Assembly (NCBI GenBank): GCA_937952925.1
Contig: CALFYA010000378.1
Location: 1-14,569 of the forward strand
Direction of reading: 5' to 3'
DNA length: 14,569 nucleotides
From: an uncultured Moraxellaceae bacterium
Lineage (GTDB): Bacteria; Pseudomonadota; Gammaproteobacteria; Pseudomonadales; Moraxellaceae
Shown here: positions 1-7,434 of the stretch, piece by piece
Layout of the letters: every line of letters starts with the position of its first letter
Numbering within the stretch: position 1 is the stretch's first letter
The notes under the pieces: model-generated
Seen by the model: only the letters and a program-made list of their open reading frames with translations
Database searches by the model: none
What the model was told of the DNA's origin: nothing
Program-made: the position numbers and the translations under genes

Positions 1-13
1 CCCGAAGGGACAT

Positions 14-103
14 GACGATTTTTTGCCGCTACTGCGTTGCATCTTGTTTGCTTAGCATGACTAAGCCACACAAGCTGCGCCTTGTATCGTCTAAAAAAGC
101 GTC
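14..103. repeat. Long imperfect inverted repeat upstream of the two-component genes
   Basis: Two arms of about 42 bases (14-55 and 61-103) are imperfect reverse complements around a five-base centre (CATGA at 56-60). The inner stem is CTTAG/CTAAG, next to CTTGT/ACAAG. The outer part pairs GACG plus a T-run (14-24) with an A-run plus CGTC (93-103). I see no open frame of note here. As RNA or single-stranded DNA it could fold into a long hairpin. It may be a dispersed palindromic element (REP- or MITE-like), and the window may start inside a larger unit because CCCGAAGGG lies at 1-9. Copy number cannot be judged from one window. Confidence 0.6.
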
Positions 104-153
104 TATGTCGCGACCACGACTGAAACGTCAACAGACCCTAGACTACAGGCCAG

Positions 154-1758
154 ATGATCATCATGTTTCGTAGACGTTTATTGATTGCTTTTTTGACGCT
201 TGCTTTTGCAGCTGTGCTGCAAGGTGGCGTGGCATGGTGGGCGATTCATGTGGCAACCGACAATGTCTTACGTGGTCGTGTGGCGAGTGACTTACTGACC
301 GGATTTGTGGAGCTGTATACCAATAAACGCCGTTTGCGGATTTGGGCAACCGAAGCATTGGTTGATCCCAACACCGATTTCAAACAGCGTGAAGTGATTC
401 AAAAACAAATTGCTCAAACCATCAAAGATTTGCGTCAACTCACGGAGGCGTCACGCAATGCCGATCGGAGTTATTCGATAGTTGAATATCAAGCACGACA
501 AAATACCCTCAAAATTTTAGAACAAAATTTTCATCATCTTGAAAAACAGCTTGCCGTCATTCGCACCCTACCCGCCGGATCTACGAGTGAAGTCGTCATT
601 CAACATATTCATCAAATATTTGATTTGGCGGATGGTTTGGATTTACACACCTTAATTGTGGAAAATATCAGCCGCGAACGCACCGCGCTTGCTCGTGAAC
701 GCGCCGCAGCGGATGCGTCCCTTAAACTGGTCAAAACCCTTGCGCTAGGCACGACACTCACCTCTGCACTCGCTGCTGTGCTGCTAGCGATGTATTTTTC
801 ACGAGCGCTGCGTCGGCCATTTGCCGATTTGAGTGCCGGCGCTCAGGCTTTGCAACAAGGTGAGCTGGATTATCGAATGCCTGCTGAGCGAGAAGATGAG
901 TTTTCCCGCTTTGGTCGTAGTGTCAACACCATGGCCAGCGAACTGCGCCAACATCGGCAAAAAGAAACCCAAGCACGACAACGACTAGAAGAATTAGTCC
1001 ACATCCGCACCAATGAATTGCAACATGCCCTCACCACCTTGCAGCAACTTGATCTGCGGCGGCGGCAATTGTTTGCTGATCTGAGTCATGAGCTGCGCAC
1101 GCCCACCACCGCGATTCGGGGTGAAGCTGAGATTACTTTGCGTGGCAAAGACAAACCAATTGATGAATACAAATTTGCCTTACAACGAATTGTCAGTATT
1201 TCTCAACAACTCGGCATGGTGATTGATGATGTGCTGACCATGGCGCGCAGTGATATTGATATGTTGGTGTTTGATCGGCAACTACTAAATGTCGAAGAGC
1301 CTCTGCATGAGGCGATTGAGCAGTTGCGTGCGGCGATTGAGGCGCGTGAGTTGACCTTGTATACCCATTTGGTCAATACCCAGATTATGGGCGATGCGCA
1401 GCGTTTGCGGCAGATTTTTACCCTGATTTTGGACAATGCGATTTGTTATTCTCATCGGCAAGGGGTGATCGAAATCGATGGGCATCCGGTTGAGCATCCT
1501 GATTATGGTCGAACATGGCAATTGATGATCACGGATCGGGGAATTGGCATTACTCCAGAAGAGCTGCCGCGTGTGTTTGAGCGACATTACCGCAGTGAGT
1601 TGGCACGCCAGCATCGCCCTGATGGCAGTGGGCTGGGTTTGGCGATTGCTGCGGCATTGGTACGCGCACATGGTGGACATATCCATCTTGATAGTACACT
1701 TGGACAAGGAACCACGGTGTGTGTCTATTTTCCACGCTATGAGCAAAGTACAACTTAG
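154..1758 (+). CDS. Membrane sensor histidine kinase with HAMP domain
   Basis: Inner-membrane sensor kinase of 534 residues that should autophosphorylate on a histidine and pass phosphate to the regulator encoded 8 bases downstream. Visible order: TM helix about 9-31, a mostly helical periplasmic sensor region about 32-190, second TM about 193-215, HAMP about 216-270, a short coiled coil, then HisKA with FADLSHELRTP (phospho-acceptor His312), and an HATPase domain with N box (LDNA, Asn428), G1 (DRGIGI, about 461-466) and G2 (GSGLGLAI, about 491-498). All catalytic motifs are intact. Starts at 154 or 163 are possible; AGG at 147-149 favours 154. The sensor region gives no ligand clue. Kinase-before-regulator order is less common for OmpR-type pairs. 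The neighbouring copper ATPase could hint at metal or redox sensing, but this is a guess. Confidence 0.93.
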   Translation: MIIMFRRRLLIAFLTLAFAAVLQGGVAWWAIHVATDNVLRGRVASDLLTGFVELYTNKRRLRIWATEALVDPNTDFKQREVIQKQIAQTIKDLRQLTEASRNADRSYSIVEYQARQNTLKILEQNFHHLEKQLAVIRTLPAGSTSEVVIQHIHQIFDLADGLDLHTLIVENISRERTALARERAAADASLKLVKTLALGTTLTSALAAVLLAMYFSRALRRPFADLSAGAQALQQGELDYRMPAEREDEFSRFGRSVNTMASELRQHRQKETQARQRLEELVHIRTNELQHALTTLQQLDLRRRQLFADLSHELRTPTTAIRGEAEITLRGKDKPIDEYKFALQRIVSISQQLGMVIDDVLTMARSDIDMLVFDRQLLNVEEPLHEAIEQLRAAIEARELTLYTHLVNTQIMGDAQRLRQIFTLILDNAICYSHRQGVIEIDGHPVEHPDYGRTWQLMITDRGIGITPEELPRVFERHYRSELARQHRPDGSGLGLAIAAALVRAHGGHIHLDSTLGQGTTVCVYFPRYEQSTT

Positions 1759-1766
1759 GACTGCAC

Positions 1767-2480
1767 ATGACGATTTTAATCATTGAAGATGACCCTCGCG
1801 TAGCCGATATGTTGGATCGAGGCTTACGTGCTGAAGGCTTTGAGGTCAAATTGGCGCGTTTGGGGCAACTTGGGGTTGAGATGGCCACTGAGCTTGACCG
1901 ACAGGCACGTGATCAACAGCAAAATGCCATGATTCTGCTGGATGTGATGTTGCCCGATATTAGTGGATTTGAGGTGTGCCAGACCTTACGCGCCAATCAA
2001 GTGGGATTACCGATTTTGATGCTCACCGCATTGGGTAATCTCGAAGATCGGGTGTCGGGTTTGCGTTTGGGTGCTGATGATTACTTGGTGAAACCGTTTG
2101 CGTTTGAAGAGCTGTTGGCACGGATTGAAGCGCTGCTGCGACGCGGCCGTCATGTGAGTGTGGCCAGCTCGCAGCAACTGGTCGTGGAAGATCTGATTTT
2201 GGATCAGAGCAACATGCGGGTGACCCGTGCAGGCAAACTGATTTTGCTCACGCCACGTGAACTGGCTTTGCTAGAACTGCTGATGTCTGCGCCAAGCCGA
2301 TTGTTTAGCCGTGAGCGTATTTTGGCTAATGTATGGGGGGTCAATGAAGACCCCATGACCAATATCGTCGATGTGTATATCCGCAGATTACGCAGCAAAA
2401 TTGATGACGGCCACGCGTTTCCACTGATTCATACACAGCGTGGCTCAGGCTATCGGATTGCACGCGTCGATGTGGCTTAA
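1767..2480 (+). CDS. OmpR/PhoB-family response regulator
   Basis: DNA-binding response regulator of 237 residues, partner of the upstream kinase. The receiver domain (1-125) has the acidic pocket E7/D8/D9, phospho-acceptor Asp59 in LLDVMLPD, Thr87 and Lys109 in the YLVKPF motif. The winged-helix output domain (about 135-235) shows the usual LTPRELALLELL start, the VDVYIRRLRSKID recognition region and the GSGYRI wing. Length is typical. AGGA at 1757-1760, overlapping the kinase stop codon, is a Shine-Dalgarno site 6 bases before the ATG, so the two genes are almost certainly co-transcribed. The stop codon overlaps that of the convergent ATPase gene in the palindrome TTAA (2477-2480). The regulon is unknown. 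Confidence 0.94.
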   Translation: MTILIIEDDPRVADMLDRGLRAEGFEVKLARLGQLGVEMATELDRQARDQQQNAMILLDVMLPDISGFEVCQTLRANQVGLPILMLTALGNLEDRVSGLRLGADDYLVKPFAFEELLARIEALLRRGRHVSVASSQQLVVEDLILDQSNMRVTRAGKLILLTPRELALLELLMSAPSRLFSRERILANVWGVNEDPMTNIVDVYIRRLRSKIDDGHAFPLIHTQRGSGYRIARVDVA

Positions 2481-4942
2481 GCCTGTTTCAGACGTAGTGC
2501 ATTTAACACCACCAGCAACGAGCTCAAAGACATGCCTATCGCCGCCAACCACGGCGGCACATAACCAAATGCGGCAGGAAACAACACTGCAAAATTGTAG
2601 GCAAATGCCCAACGCAAATTTTGTTGGATAATCTGATCGGTGCGCTGGCTGACACGGCGAGCGTCCAACAATGCACCCAACTGATCATGCAGCAAAATAC
2701 TGTCGGCAGAAATCATCGCTAAATCTGCACCTGAGGACATTGCGACGGATACGTTGGCGGTGGCGAGTACAGGGCCATCGTTGACGCCATCGCCCACCAT
2801 CACCACGGTATGTCCGGCGGCTTGCAGGTCTTTGACCATCGCTACTTTTTGCTCTGGCAACAACCCACCGTGAACCACATCTAGTCCCAACTGAGCGCCG
2901 ATCAATGCTGGTTGACCCGTCGGATCACCTGAGAGCATCCACACCTGTAAGCCTTGCGCTTGCAAGGCGGCAATGGTGTCTTTGGCGTCGGTGCGCACTT
3001 GATCGGCAAATTCAAACCGCGCCACCACCTGCCACTGCTCACCCGATTGACGCGCCAAAAACACGGTCAGCTCATCGACCGGATCATCGAGTCCCGCAAA
3101 TTGTGCATGGCCTAGTCGATACGCTTGGCCTGCCACCATCCCCGTCAGTCCACCGCCAGCAACATGCGCTGAGTCTTGTAGCTCAAGCACAACCAAATTG
3201 CCATAGGCTGCCCGAAACGCTTTGGCTAACGGATGATTACTGGTTTGTTCTAGTGCGGTGGCAATCGCGAGCCATGAATGGTGGACATCGGCAGGATGTA
3301 GATCCTGCTGATGGATCAAGACTGGCTCGCCCACGGTGAGCGTACCGGTTTTATCAAACACGATATGGCTGGCTTTGGCGAGGGTTTCCATCACATGACC
3401 ACGCGTGAGCAAAAAGCCCAACTGCGCCAAACGATTGGTTGCGGTGGTCAACGCCATTGGGGTAGCCAGTGATAATGCACACGGACAAGTGGCCACAAGC
3501 ACCGCAAGGGTTGCCCATAGCGCGTGGCTCGGCTCAATCCACCACCATGCCACAAACACCACCACCGCCAGCACCAACACCCGCGCCACAAACCACTTGG
3601 CCATTTGGTCGGCGCGCTGTGCGGCTCGCGGACGCTCCGACAACGCACGATTCATCAGGCGATCCAACAACGCCCGTTGGCTACCTTCGGGTGGACGACT
3701 GACCTCCATCACAAACGGATGCGCATAGTTTTGGCTACCACCAAGCACCGCATCACCGACTTGTTTGCGGATCGGCTGTGCCTCACCGGTCAAGAGGGCT
3801 TCCGACACACTCGCACTGCCCTCGACCACCACGCCATCACAGGGGATACTCTCGCCCGCTCTGATTTGTACCCGATCACCGATTTGCAGCAAATGAGCTG
3901 GAATATCGACTTGTTGGGTTTGTTCATTTTGTAAGTCAATTTTGTGGACTAATATCGGCTCAATGGTGATCAAGTCGCTGGCGGTTTGGCTGGCTTTTTG
4001 TCTGGCTTTAATTTCCAAAAAGCGCCCTGTCAGCAAGAAAAAGATAAACATGCTGACCGAATCAAAATAGGTTTCCCCGCCTTGGATCACGGTGGCATAG
4101 GTGCTGGCACTAAAGGTGAGAATCAAGGCAATGGAGACCGGTACATCCATATTCAGGGTACGCGCGCGTAGTGCACTCCACGCTGAGCGATAAAACGGCA
4201 CACCTGAATACAAAAACACCGGCAGACTCACCGCCAAGCCGACCCAGCGAAAATAATCGCGGTACTCCATATCCATACCGCTGTAATCGCCCAAATACAC
4301 CGCACTCGCGTACATCATGGCTTGCATCGCGCCCAGTCCAGCCACGCCCAAACGCATCAGCATTTGCCGGCTTTCGCGGGCAAGCAGCTCACTATGGGTG
4401 TCTTGGCGAAACGGTCTGGCTTGATACCCCAAACGCTCGATCTGACTGAGCAACTGGCTAATCTGGATGGTGTGTTGATCCCACGTCAGGCGAATGCGCT
4501 GACTGCCCAAATTGACCGCGACTTGCGCCACGCCTGCTTCTTGTAATAGTTTTTTTTCAATCAGCCAACCACAGGCTGCGCAGCGTAGTCCTGCCACACT
4601 CAAATCGGTGCAGGACATGTCATTTTCTTGATAAACAAAAGTCTCTTGGATGGCTTGGTGGTCGTACCCCGACAGCAATGCCAAACCTTCAGGCAATGGC
4701 GCAGTACGGCTGATCTCACTACGGTCGAGGTAATAACTGTCTAGCCCTGCCTCAACAATACTTTCGCTCGCCAACTGGCAGCCCAAGCAACACATGGCGC
4801 GTGATTCGCCCAAGATCGGAGTGAATAATGGCGTTTTGGGCAGTGGATCACCACAATGAAAACAACAATCAGCGGCAGGGATAATCAGCGCTTGTTGCAG
4901 CGCATCAGCAGAAGACACAGCCAAAACTGAACTCCGAAGCAT
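2477..4942 (-). CDS. ccoI: CcoI/FixI-type heavy-metal (copper) P1B-ATPase
   Basis: Inner-membrane copper-transporting P-type ATPase (821 residues from the ATG at 4942; a GTG at 4954 is also possible, and neither has a good ribosome site). An N-terminal Cys-rich domain (CFHC near 27-30, CCLGC near 51-55) typical of FixI/CcoI precedes a heavy-metal-associated domain with CAAC (121-124). Then come the membrane helices, the TGEA actuator loop, the CPC translocation motif (486-488), DKTGTLT with phosphorylated Asp530, the HP motif (570) and GDGVND. All are intact. Family members export copper for assembly of cbb3-type cytochrome c oxidase. No cco structural gene is in this window, so the assignment rests on domain layout. 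A general CopA-like role is the alternative, but the N-terminal Cys domain argues for CcoI. The gene lies 55 bases after the AraC gene on the same strand. Confidence 0.87.
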   Translation of the reverse strand: MLRSSVLAVSSADALQQALIIPAADCCFHCGDPLPKTPLFTPILGESRAMCCLGCQLASESIVEAGLDSYYLDRSEISRTAPLPEGLALLSGYDHQAIQETFVYQENDMSCTDLSVAGLRCAACGWLIEKKLLQEAGVAQVAVNLGSQRIRLTWDQHTIQISQLLSQIERLGYQARPFRQDTHSELLARESRQMLMRLGVAGLGAMQAMMYASAVYLGDYSGMDMEYRDYFRWVGLAVSLPVFLYSGVPFYRSAWSALRARTLNMDVPVSIALILTFSASTYATVIQGGETYFDSVSMFIFFLLTGRFLEIKARQKASQTASDLITIEPILVHKIDLQNEQTQQVDIPAHLLQIGDRVQIRAGESIPCDGVVVEGSASVSEALLTGEAQPIRKQVGDAVLGGSQNYAHPFVMEVSRPPEGSQRALLDRLMNRALSERPRAAQRADQMAKWFVARVLVLAVVVFVAWWWIEPSHALWATLAVLVATCPCALSLATPMALTTATNRLAQLGFLLTRGHVMETLAKASHIVFDKTGTLTVGEPVLIHQQDLHPADVHHSWLAIATALEQTSNHPLAKAFRAAYGNLVVLELQDSAHVAGGGLTGMVAGQAYRLGHAQFAGLDDPVDELTVFLARQSGEQWQVVARFEFADQVRTDAKDTIAALQAQGLQVWMLSGDPTGQPALIGAQLGLDVVHGGLLPEQKVAMVKDLQAAGHTVVMVGDGVNDGPVLATANVSVAMSSGADLAMISADSILLHDQLGALLDARRVSQRTDQIIQQNLRWAFAYNFAVLFPAAFGYVPPWLAAIGMSLSSLLVVLNALRLKQA

Positions 4943-4997
4943 CAGAGGATGCACAGTACAGACGCGCTATTGTGCCATGATCTGCCAAAAAATGCGG

Positions 4998-6017
4998 CTA
5001 GACACCCAATTGACGCCGCCGCTCATGTGGGGTGACACCCGTCCAGCGTCGATACGCACGCGTAAACGCACTTTGATCGGAGTAACCGAGTAGCTCGGCA
5101 ATGTCAGTCAGCGGCAAGCGATCATCTTGCAAATATTGATCAGCGAGTTGCAGGCGCACTTCATCGACGAGTGGCTGAAAACGTGTGCCATGATCGGCTA
5201 ATCGGCGCTGCATGGTGCGTGGCGTCATATGAAACTGCTCCGCCACTTGCTCCAGCGTAGGCACGCCTTGCCGACACAAGCGCATCACCGCACGACGCAC
5301 ATCTTGCAAAAACACATCGGTTTTGGGTAACAGATTGAGCGCTTGGGTGGCTTGTGCTTCCAAAATATCCAGCAACACCGCATCGGGCTGGCGCAGGGGC
5401 AAACTCAGATAACTCAAGGGAAAGCGTAAAAAGGTCACTTTTTGCTCAAATTGAACCGGACAGCCAAAAAACTGCACATAAGCTGCCAGACCGGTCGGCG
5501 CACGATGACGAAAACCCACACCGGTCATCGGAGAGTTTAATCCGGTAATATTGCGGGCAAATTGCACCACGCCGGTCGAGCCAAGCTCCACAAACAAGGC
5601 TTCATCCAAACCCACACTTGGAATATCCCAAGACAACTCAATTTGATCATCGACTTGGCGGATTTGCATCTCGTGGGCATCGTGCACCAAACGCCCATAA
5701 CGATCCATCCGAATCAATGCCTCGCCCAAATTGGCACAGGCCAAAATCAAGTAGCCGAGCACCCCCAAATGCGCGGGCGTAATCATCTGCCCCATGCGCA
5801 GTGCCATGATCGGATCGCCAAGCTGTTGTTGTAGGCGAATCAACATCGCACTAAAGGTCACCCGTGGAATCCGCCCTTCACTGCCACCTTTTTGGGCAAT
5901 TTCGAGCAAGGCAAGCTCCTCGCGACCCAATACCTGTGCAGGGGCGATTTGACGTTGTTTGAGATACTCAAACATCAGCTGCACATAGGTGGCAGCCACA
6001 AAGGATTCGTTTTGCAT
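4998..6017 (-). CDS. AraC-family transcriptional regulator with arabinose-binding-like N domain
   Basis: Cytoplasmic regulator of 339 residues from the ATG at 6017. The N-terminal part (about 15-200) fits the PF12625-type domain found in OruR/ArgR-like and lipid-related regulators, with the LGVLGYLILACANLGEAL stretch common in that group. The C-terminal part (about 240-335) holds two helix-turn-helix units: QVAEQFHMTPRTMQRRL and IAELLGYSDQSAFTRAYRRW, followed by the conserved TGVTPHERR. A longer frame reaches 6143 through a TTG codon, but its extra 42 residues do not look family-like. It is divergent from the PF10118 gene and upstream of ccoI, so either may be a target. The promoter at 6027-6053 places the transcript start only a few bases before this ATG. 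The ligand is unknown; lipids or fatty acids are possible by family analogy. Confidence 0.9.
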   Translation of the reverse strand: MQNESFVAATYVQLMFEYLKQRQIAPAQVLGREELALLEIAQKGGSEGRIPRVTFSAMLIRLQQQLGDPIMALRMGQMITPAHLGVLGYLILACANLGEALIRMDRYGRLVHDAHEMQIRQVDDQIELSWDIPSVGLDEALFVELGSTGVVQFARNITGLNSPMTGVGFRHRAPTGLAAYVQFFGCPVQFEQKVTFLRFPLSYLSLPLRQPDAVLLDILEAQATQALNLLPKTDVFLQDVRRAVMRLCRQGVPTLEQVAEQFHMTPRTMQRRLADHGTRFQPLVDEVRLQLADQYLQDDRLPLTDIAELLGYSDQSAFTRAYRRWTGVTPHERRRQLGV

Positions 6018-6026
6018 GTCGTGATT

Positions 6027-6053
6027 AGTATAAGAAAGCCTTTCCGTTGTCAA
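6027..6053 (-). promoter_or_regulatory. Sigma-70-like promoter of the AraC gene
   Basis: On the - strand a perfect TTGACA (6053-6048) is followed, after 15 bases, by TATACT (6032-6027). Both hexamers are strong; the spacer is two bases short of ideal. Transcription would begin near 6020, leaving almost no leader before the ATG at 6017. Confidence 0.5.
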
Positions 6054-6061
6054 AACAAAAT

Positions 6062-6077
6062 GTGACTTTCGCGTCAC
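6062..6077. promoter_or_regulatory. GTGAC-N6-GTCAC palindrome, candidate operator
   Basis: GTGAC (6062-6066) and GTCAC (6073-6077) are perfect inverted halves around TTTCGC. The site lies just upstream of the -35 of the AraC promoter. It resembles, but does not match, a CRP/Vfr site because the half-site spacing differs. It could bind a dimeric regulator. AraC proteins usually prefer direct repeats, so autoregulation is not obvious. Confidence 0.35.
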
Positions 6078-6394
6078 GCTGGGCATCAATATTTCAATCT
6101 TAAAAAAATGACATTCACCCACTGAAATATTTTTATAAAACAATGATTCGTTTGGTTTAAAAAAGCGAAAATAAATTCGCCATCGAAAAAACCTATCAAT
6201 CAGTCGGATTTTATGCTGTTTTTTTGTTCATTTACGGATTGGATACGTCGTGCCGCGTCCTGCTAGAACAAACCTTTTACATCCATCATTCTGTCGTTAA
6301 TCGTATAAAAATAGGCAATGGCTGTCAAAAAAAACGCCATGTTCGGGGTAATACTAGGGACAAGACCGCAAGATTGTAGACAGGAAGTATCGCC

Positions 6395-7279
6395 ATGAAT
6401 GCACATGTTCAGCCCGACCAAGCATACGCGATTCAAGTGCGCCAAAATCTCGATTTTGGAATTGATCAAGATCTGCCAAAATTTTGGTTTGGTCAAGACC
6501 CGTTTAAGACCCGTGTTTTTGACGCCTTGTCGATCACCTTTCCTGTCGGCGAACGCTACTTTATCAGCAGTGTGCGTTTGTTCCGTGATCAGATCACCGA
6601 TCCTGAGTTGCAAGCGCGTGTCAAAGACTTTATCAAACAAGAAGCCCAGCACGGCATCGCCCATGATCGTTACAACGATTTTTTGATTGCGCAAGGCCAA
6701 CCGCTGGGCTATCTGCTCAAATTTATTACCGCACGCATGGCAAGCGACCTCAAAAACAAAAGCCCAGAAGAAAACTTGGCGTTGACTGCCGCCGCCGAAC
6801 ACATTACCGCACTGATGGCAGAGTGCTTTTTCTCCAAAAAAGACACCATGGCGACCGCCCACCCCAAAATGCGCTCAATGCTGGCATGGCATGCGATTGA
6901 AGAAATGGAACACAAAGCGGTGGCTTATGATGTACTGCGCGATGTGGCAAAAGTCGATTATGTCACTCGCGCCCGTGCCTTGATGCTGATTGGGGCAATG
7001 ATGCCAACCCTCACCTTGGTACGAGCCAATATCATGCTCAAAGCCGATGGCTTTAGCCGTCGTGAGCGTTTGGAGATGTTCCGTAAAGGCTTACCGTGGC
7101 TGATGGGACGTCAAGGGCTGCTCTCTTCGATCCGTAAGCCGTTTATGGATTGGTTTAAACGTGACTTCCACCCCAATGACCATGATGTGGTACACAACTA
7201 TGGGGTTTGGCTTAAAGTATTTGAAGAAACCGGCGATGCGATGAAAGCCGGTGAAGCCTTCTGGCAAGCCGGTCACTAA
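6395..7279 (+). CDS. PF10118-family 'metal-dependent hydrolase' (ferritin-like di-iron pattern)
   Basis: Predicted soluble helical protein of 294 residues, of the family usually named 'predicted metal-dependent hydrolase' (PF10118). No signal peptide is seen. Candidate metal ligands fall in an E...ExxH...E...ExxH pattern: Glu53 (PVGERYF), Glu83-x-x-His86 (KQEAQH), Glu135 (AAEH) and Glu170-x-x-His173 (IEEMEH). The spacings within each half are about 30-35 residues. This is the classic arrangement of ferritin-like di-iron proteins, so an oxidative role is at least as plausible as hydrolysis. The start at 6395 is supported by AGGAAG (6382-6387). It stands alone, bounded by a divergent AraC gene and a terminator. 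The AraC protein is a natural candidate regulator. Substrate is unknown. Confidence 0.85.
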   Translation: MNAHVQPDQAYAIQVRQNLDFGIDQDLPKFWFGQDPFKTRVFDALSITFPVGERYFISSVRLFRDQITDPELQARVKDFIKQEAQHGIAHDRYNDFLIAQGQPLGYLLKFITARMASDLKNKSPEENLALTAAAEHITALMAECFFSKKDTMATAHPKMRSMLAWHAIEEMEHKAVAYDVLRDVAKVDYVTRARALMLIGAMMPTLTLVRANIMLKADGFSRRERLEMFRKGLPWLMGRQGLLSSIRKPFMDWFKRDFHPNDHDVVHNYGVWLKVFEETGDAMKAGEAFWQAGH

Positions 7280-7291
7280 CGTTCACATCTC

Positions 7292-7315
7292 AAAAGCCGC
7301 ACCTTGCGGCTTTTT
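7292..7315 (+). terminator. Rho-independent terminator after the PF10118 gene
   Basis: Stem AAAAGCCGC (7292-7300) pairs with GCGGCTTTT (7306-7314) around loop ACCTT, and ends in a run of five T (7311-7315). It starts 12 bases after the stop codon and is the clearest intrinsic terminator in the window. Confidence 0.9.
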
Positions 7316-7365
7316 GATTTTCAATTGTTATCCATATTTGCAAACGGATCCGTACAGAGAAAGCA

Positions 7366-7394
7366 TTGCATCCCATCGGCACCTATCGCATTAT
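7366..7394 (+). promoter_or_regulatory. Possible sigma-70 promoter for mrcB-lpoP
   Basis: TTGCAT (7366-7371), a 17-base spacer, then CATTAT (7389-7394), about 40 bases before the mrcB start. It lies between the upstream terminator and mrcB, where a promoter is required. The match is moderate. Confidence 0.4.
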
Positions 7395-7434
7395 GGTCTG
7401 CATTTGACCTTCCTGTGCTAGGCCATTGCCTGAT

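Larger units (their letters stand above)
6018..6394. other. Divergent intergenic region between AraC gene and PF10118 gene
   Basis: A 377-base AT-rich gap between two divergent starts. On the left it contains the AraC promoter (6027-6053) and a GTGAC-N6-GTCAC palindrome (6062-6077). On the right there is a Shine-Dalgarno-like AGGAAG (6382-6387) for the PF10118 gene. TAATAC at 6349-6354 could be a -10 for the rightward gene, but I find no matching -35 at normal spacing, which would suit an activator-dependent promoter. I see no convincing small gene or structured RNA in it. Confidence 0.55.

Noticed and set aside
1..153. Coding gene before the kinase
   Set aside because: Short frames only, with stops in all frames; the stretch is better explained by the inverted repeat.
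1285..1746. Open frame of 153 codons on the - strand
   Set aside because: Antisense to the kinase catalytic domain, whose motifs are all intact; translation is unlike a protein.
2905..3339. Open frame of 144 codons on the + strand
   Set aside because: Antisense to the P-type ATPase; Pro/Arg/His-rich translation typical of shadow frames.
6061..6078. CRP/Vfr site
   Set aside because: TGTGA and TCAC halves are present but separated by eight bases, not the six needed.
6018..6143. N-terminal extension of the AraC protein to a TTG at 6143
   Set aside because: The extra 42 residues do not resemble the family, and the strong promoter at 6027-6053 would lie inside the gene.
6263..6862. Open frame of 199 codons on the - strand
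   Set aside because: Lies antisense over the PF10118 gene, shows low-complexity Cys/Gly-rich translation, no family match and no ribosome site.
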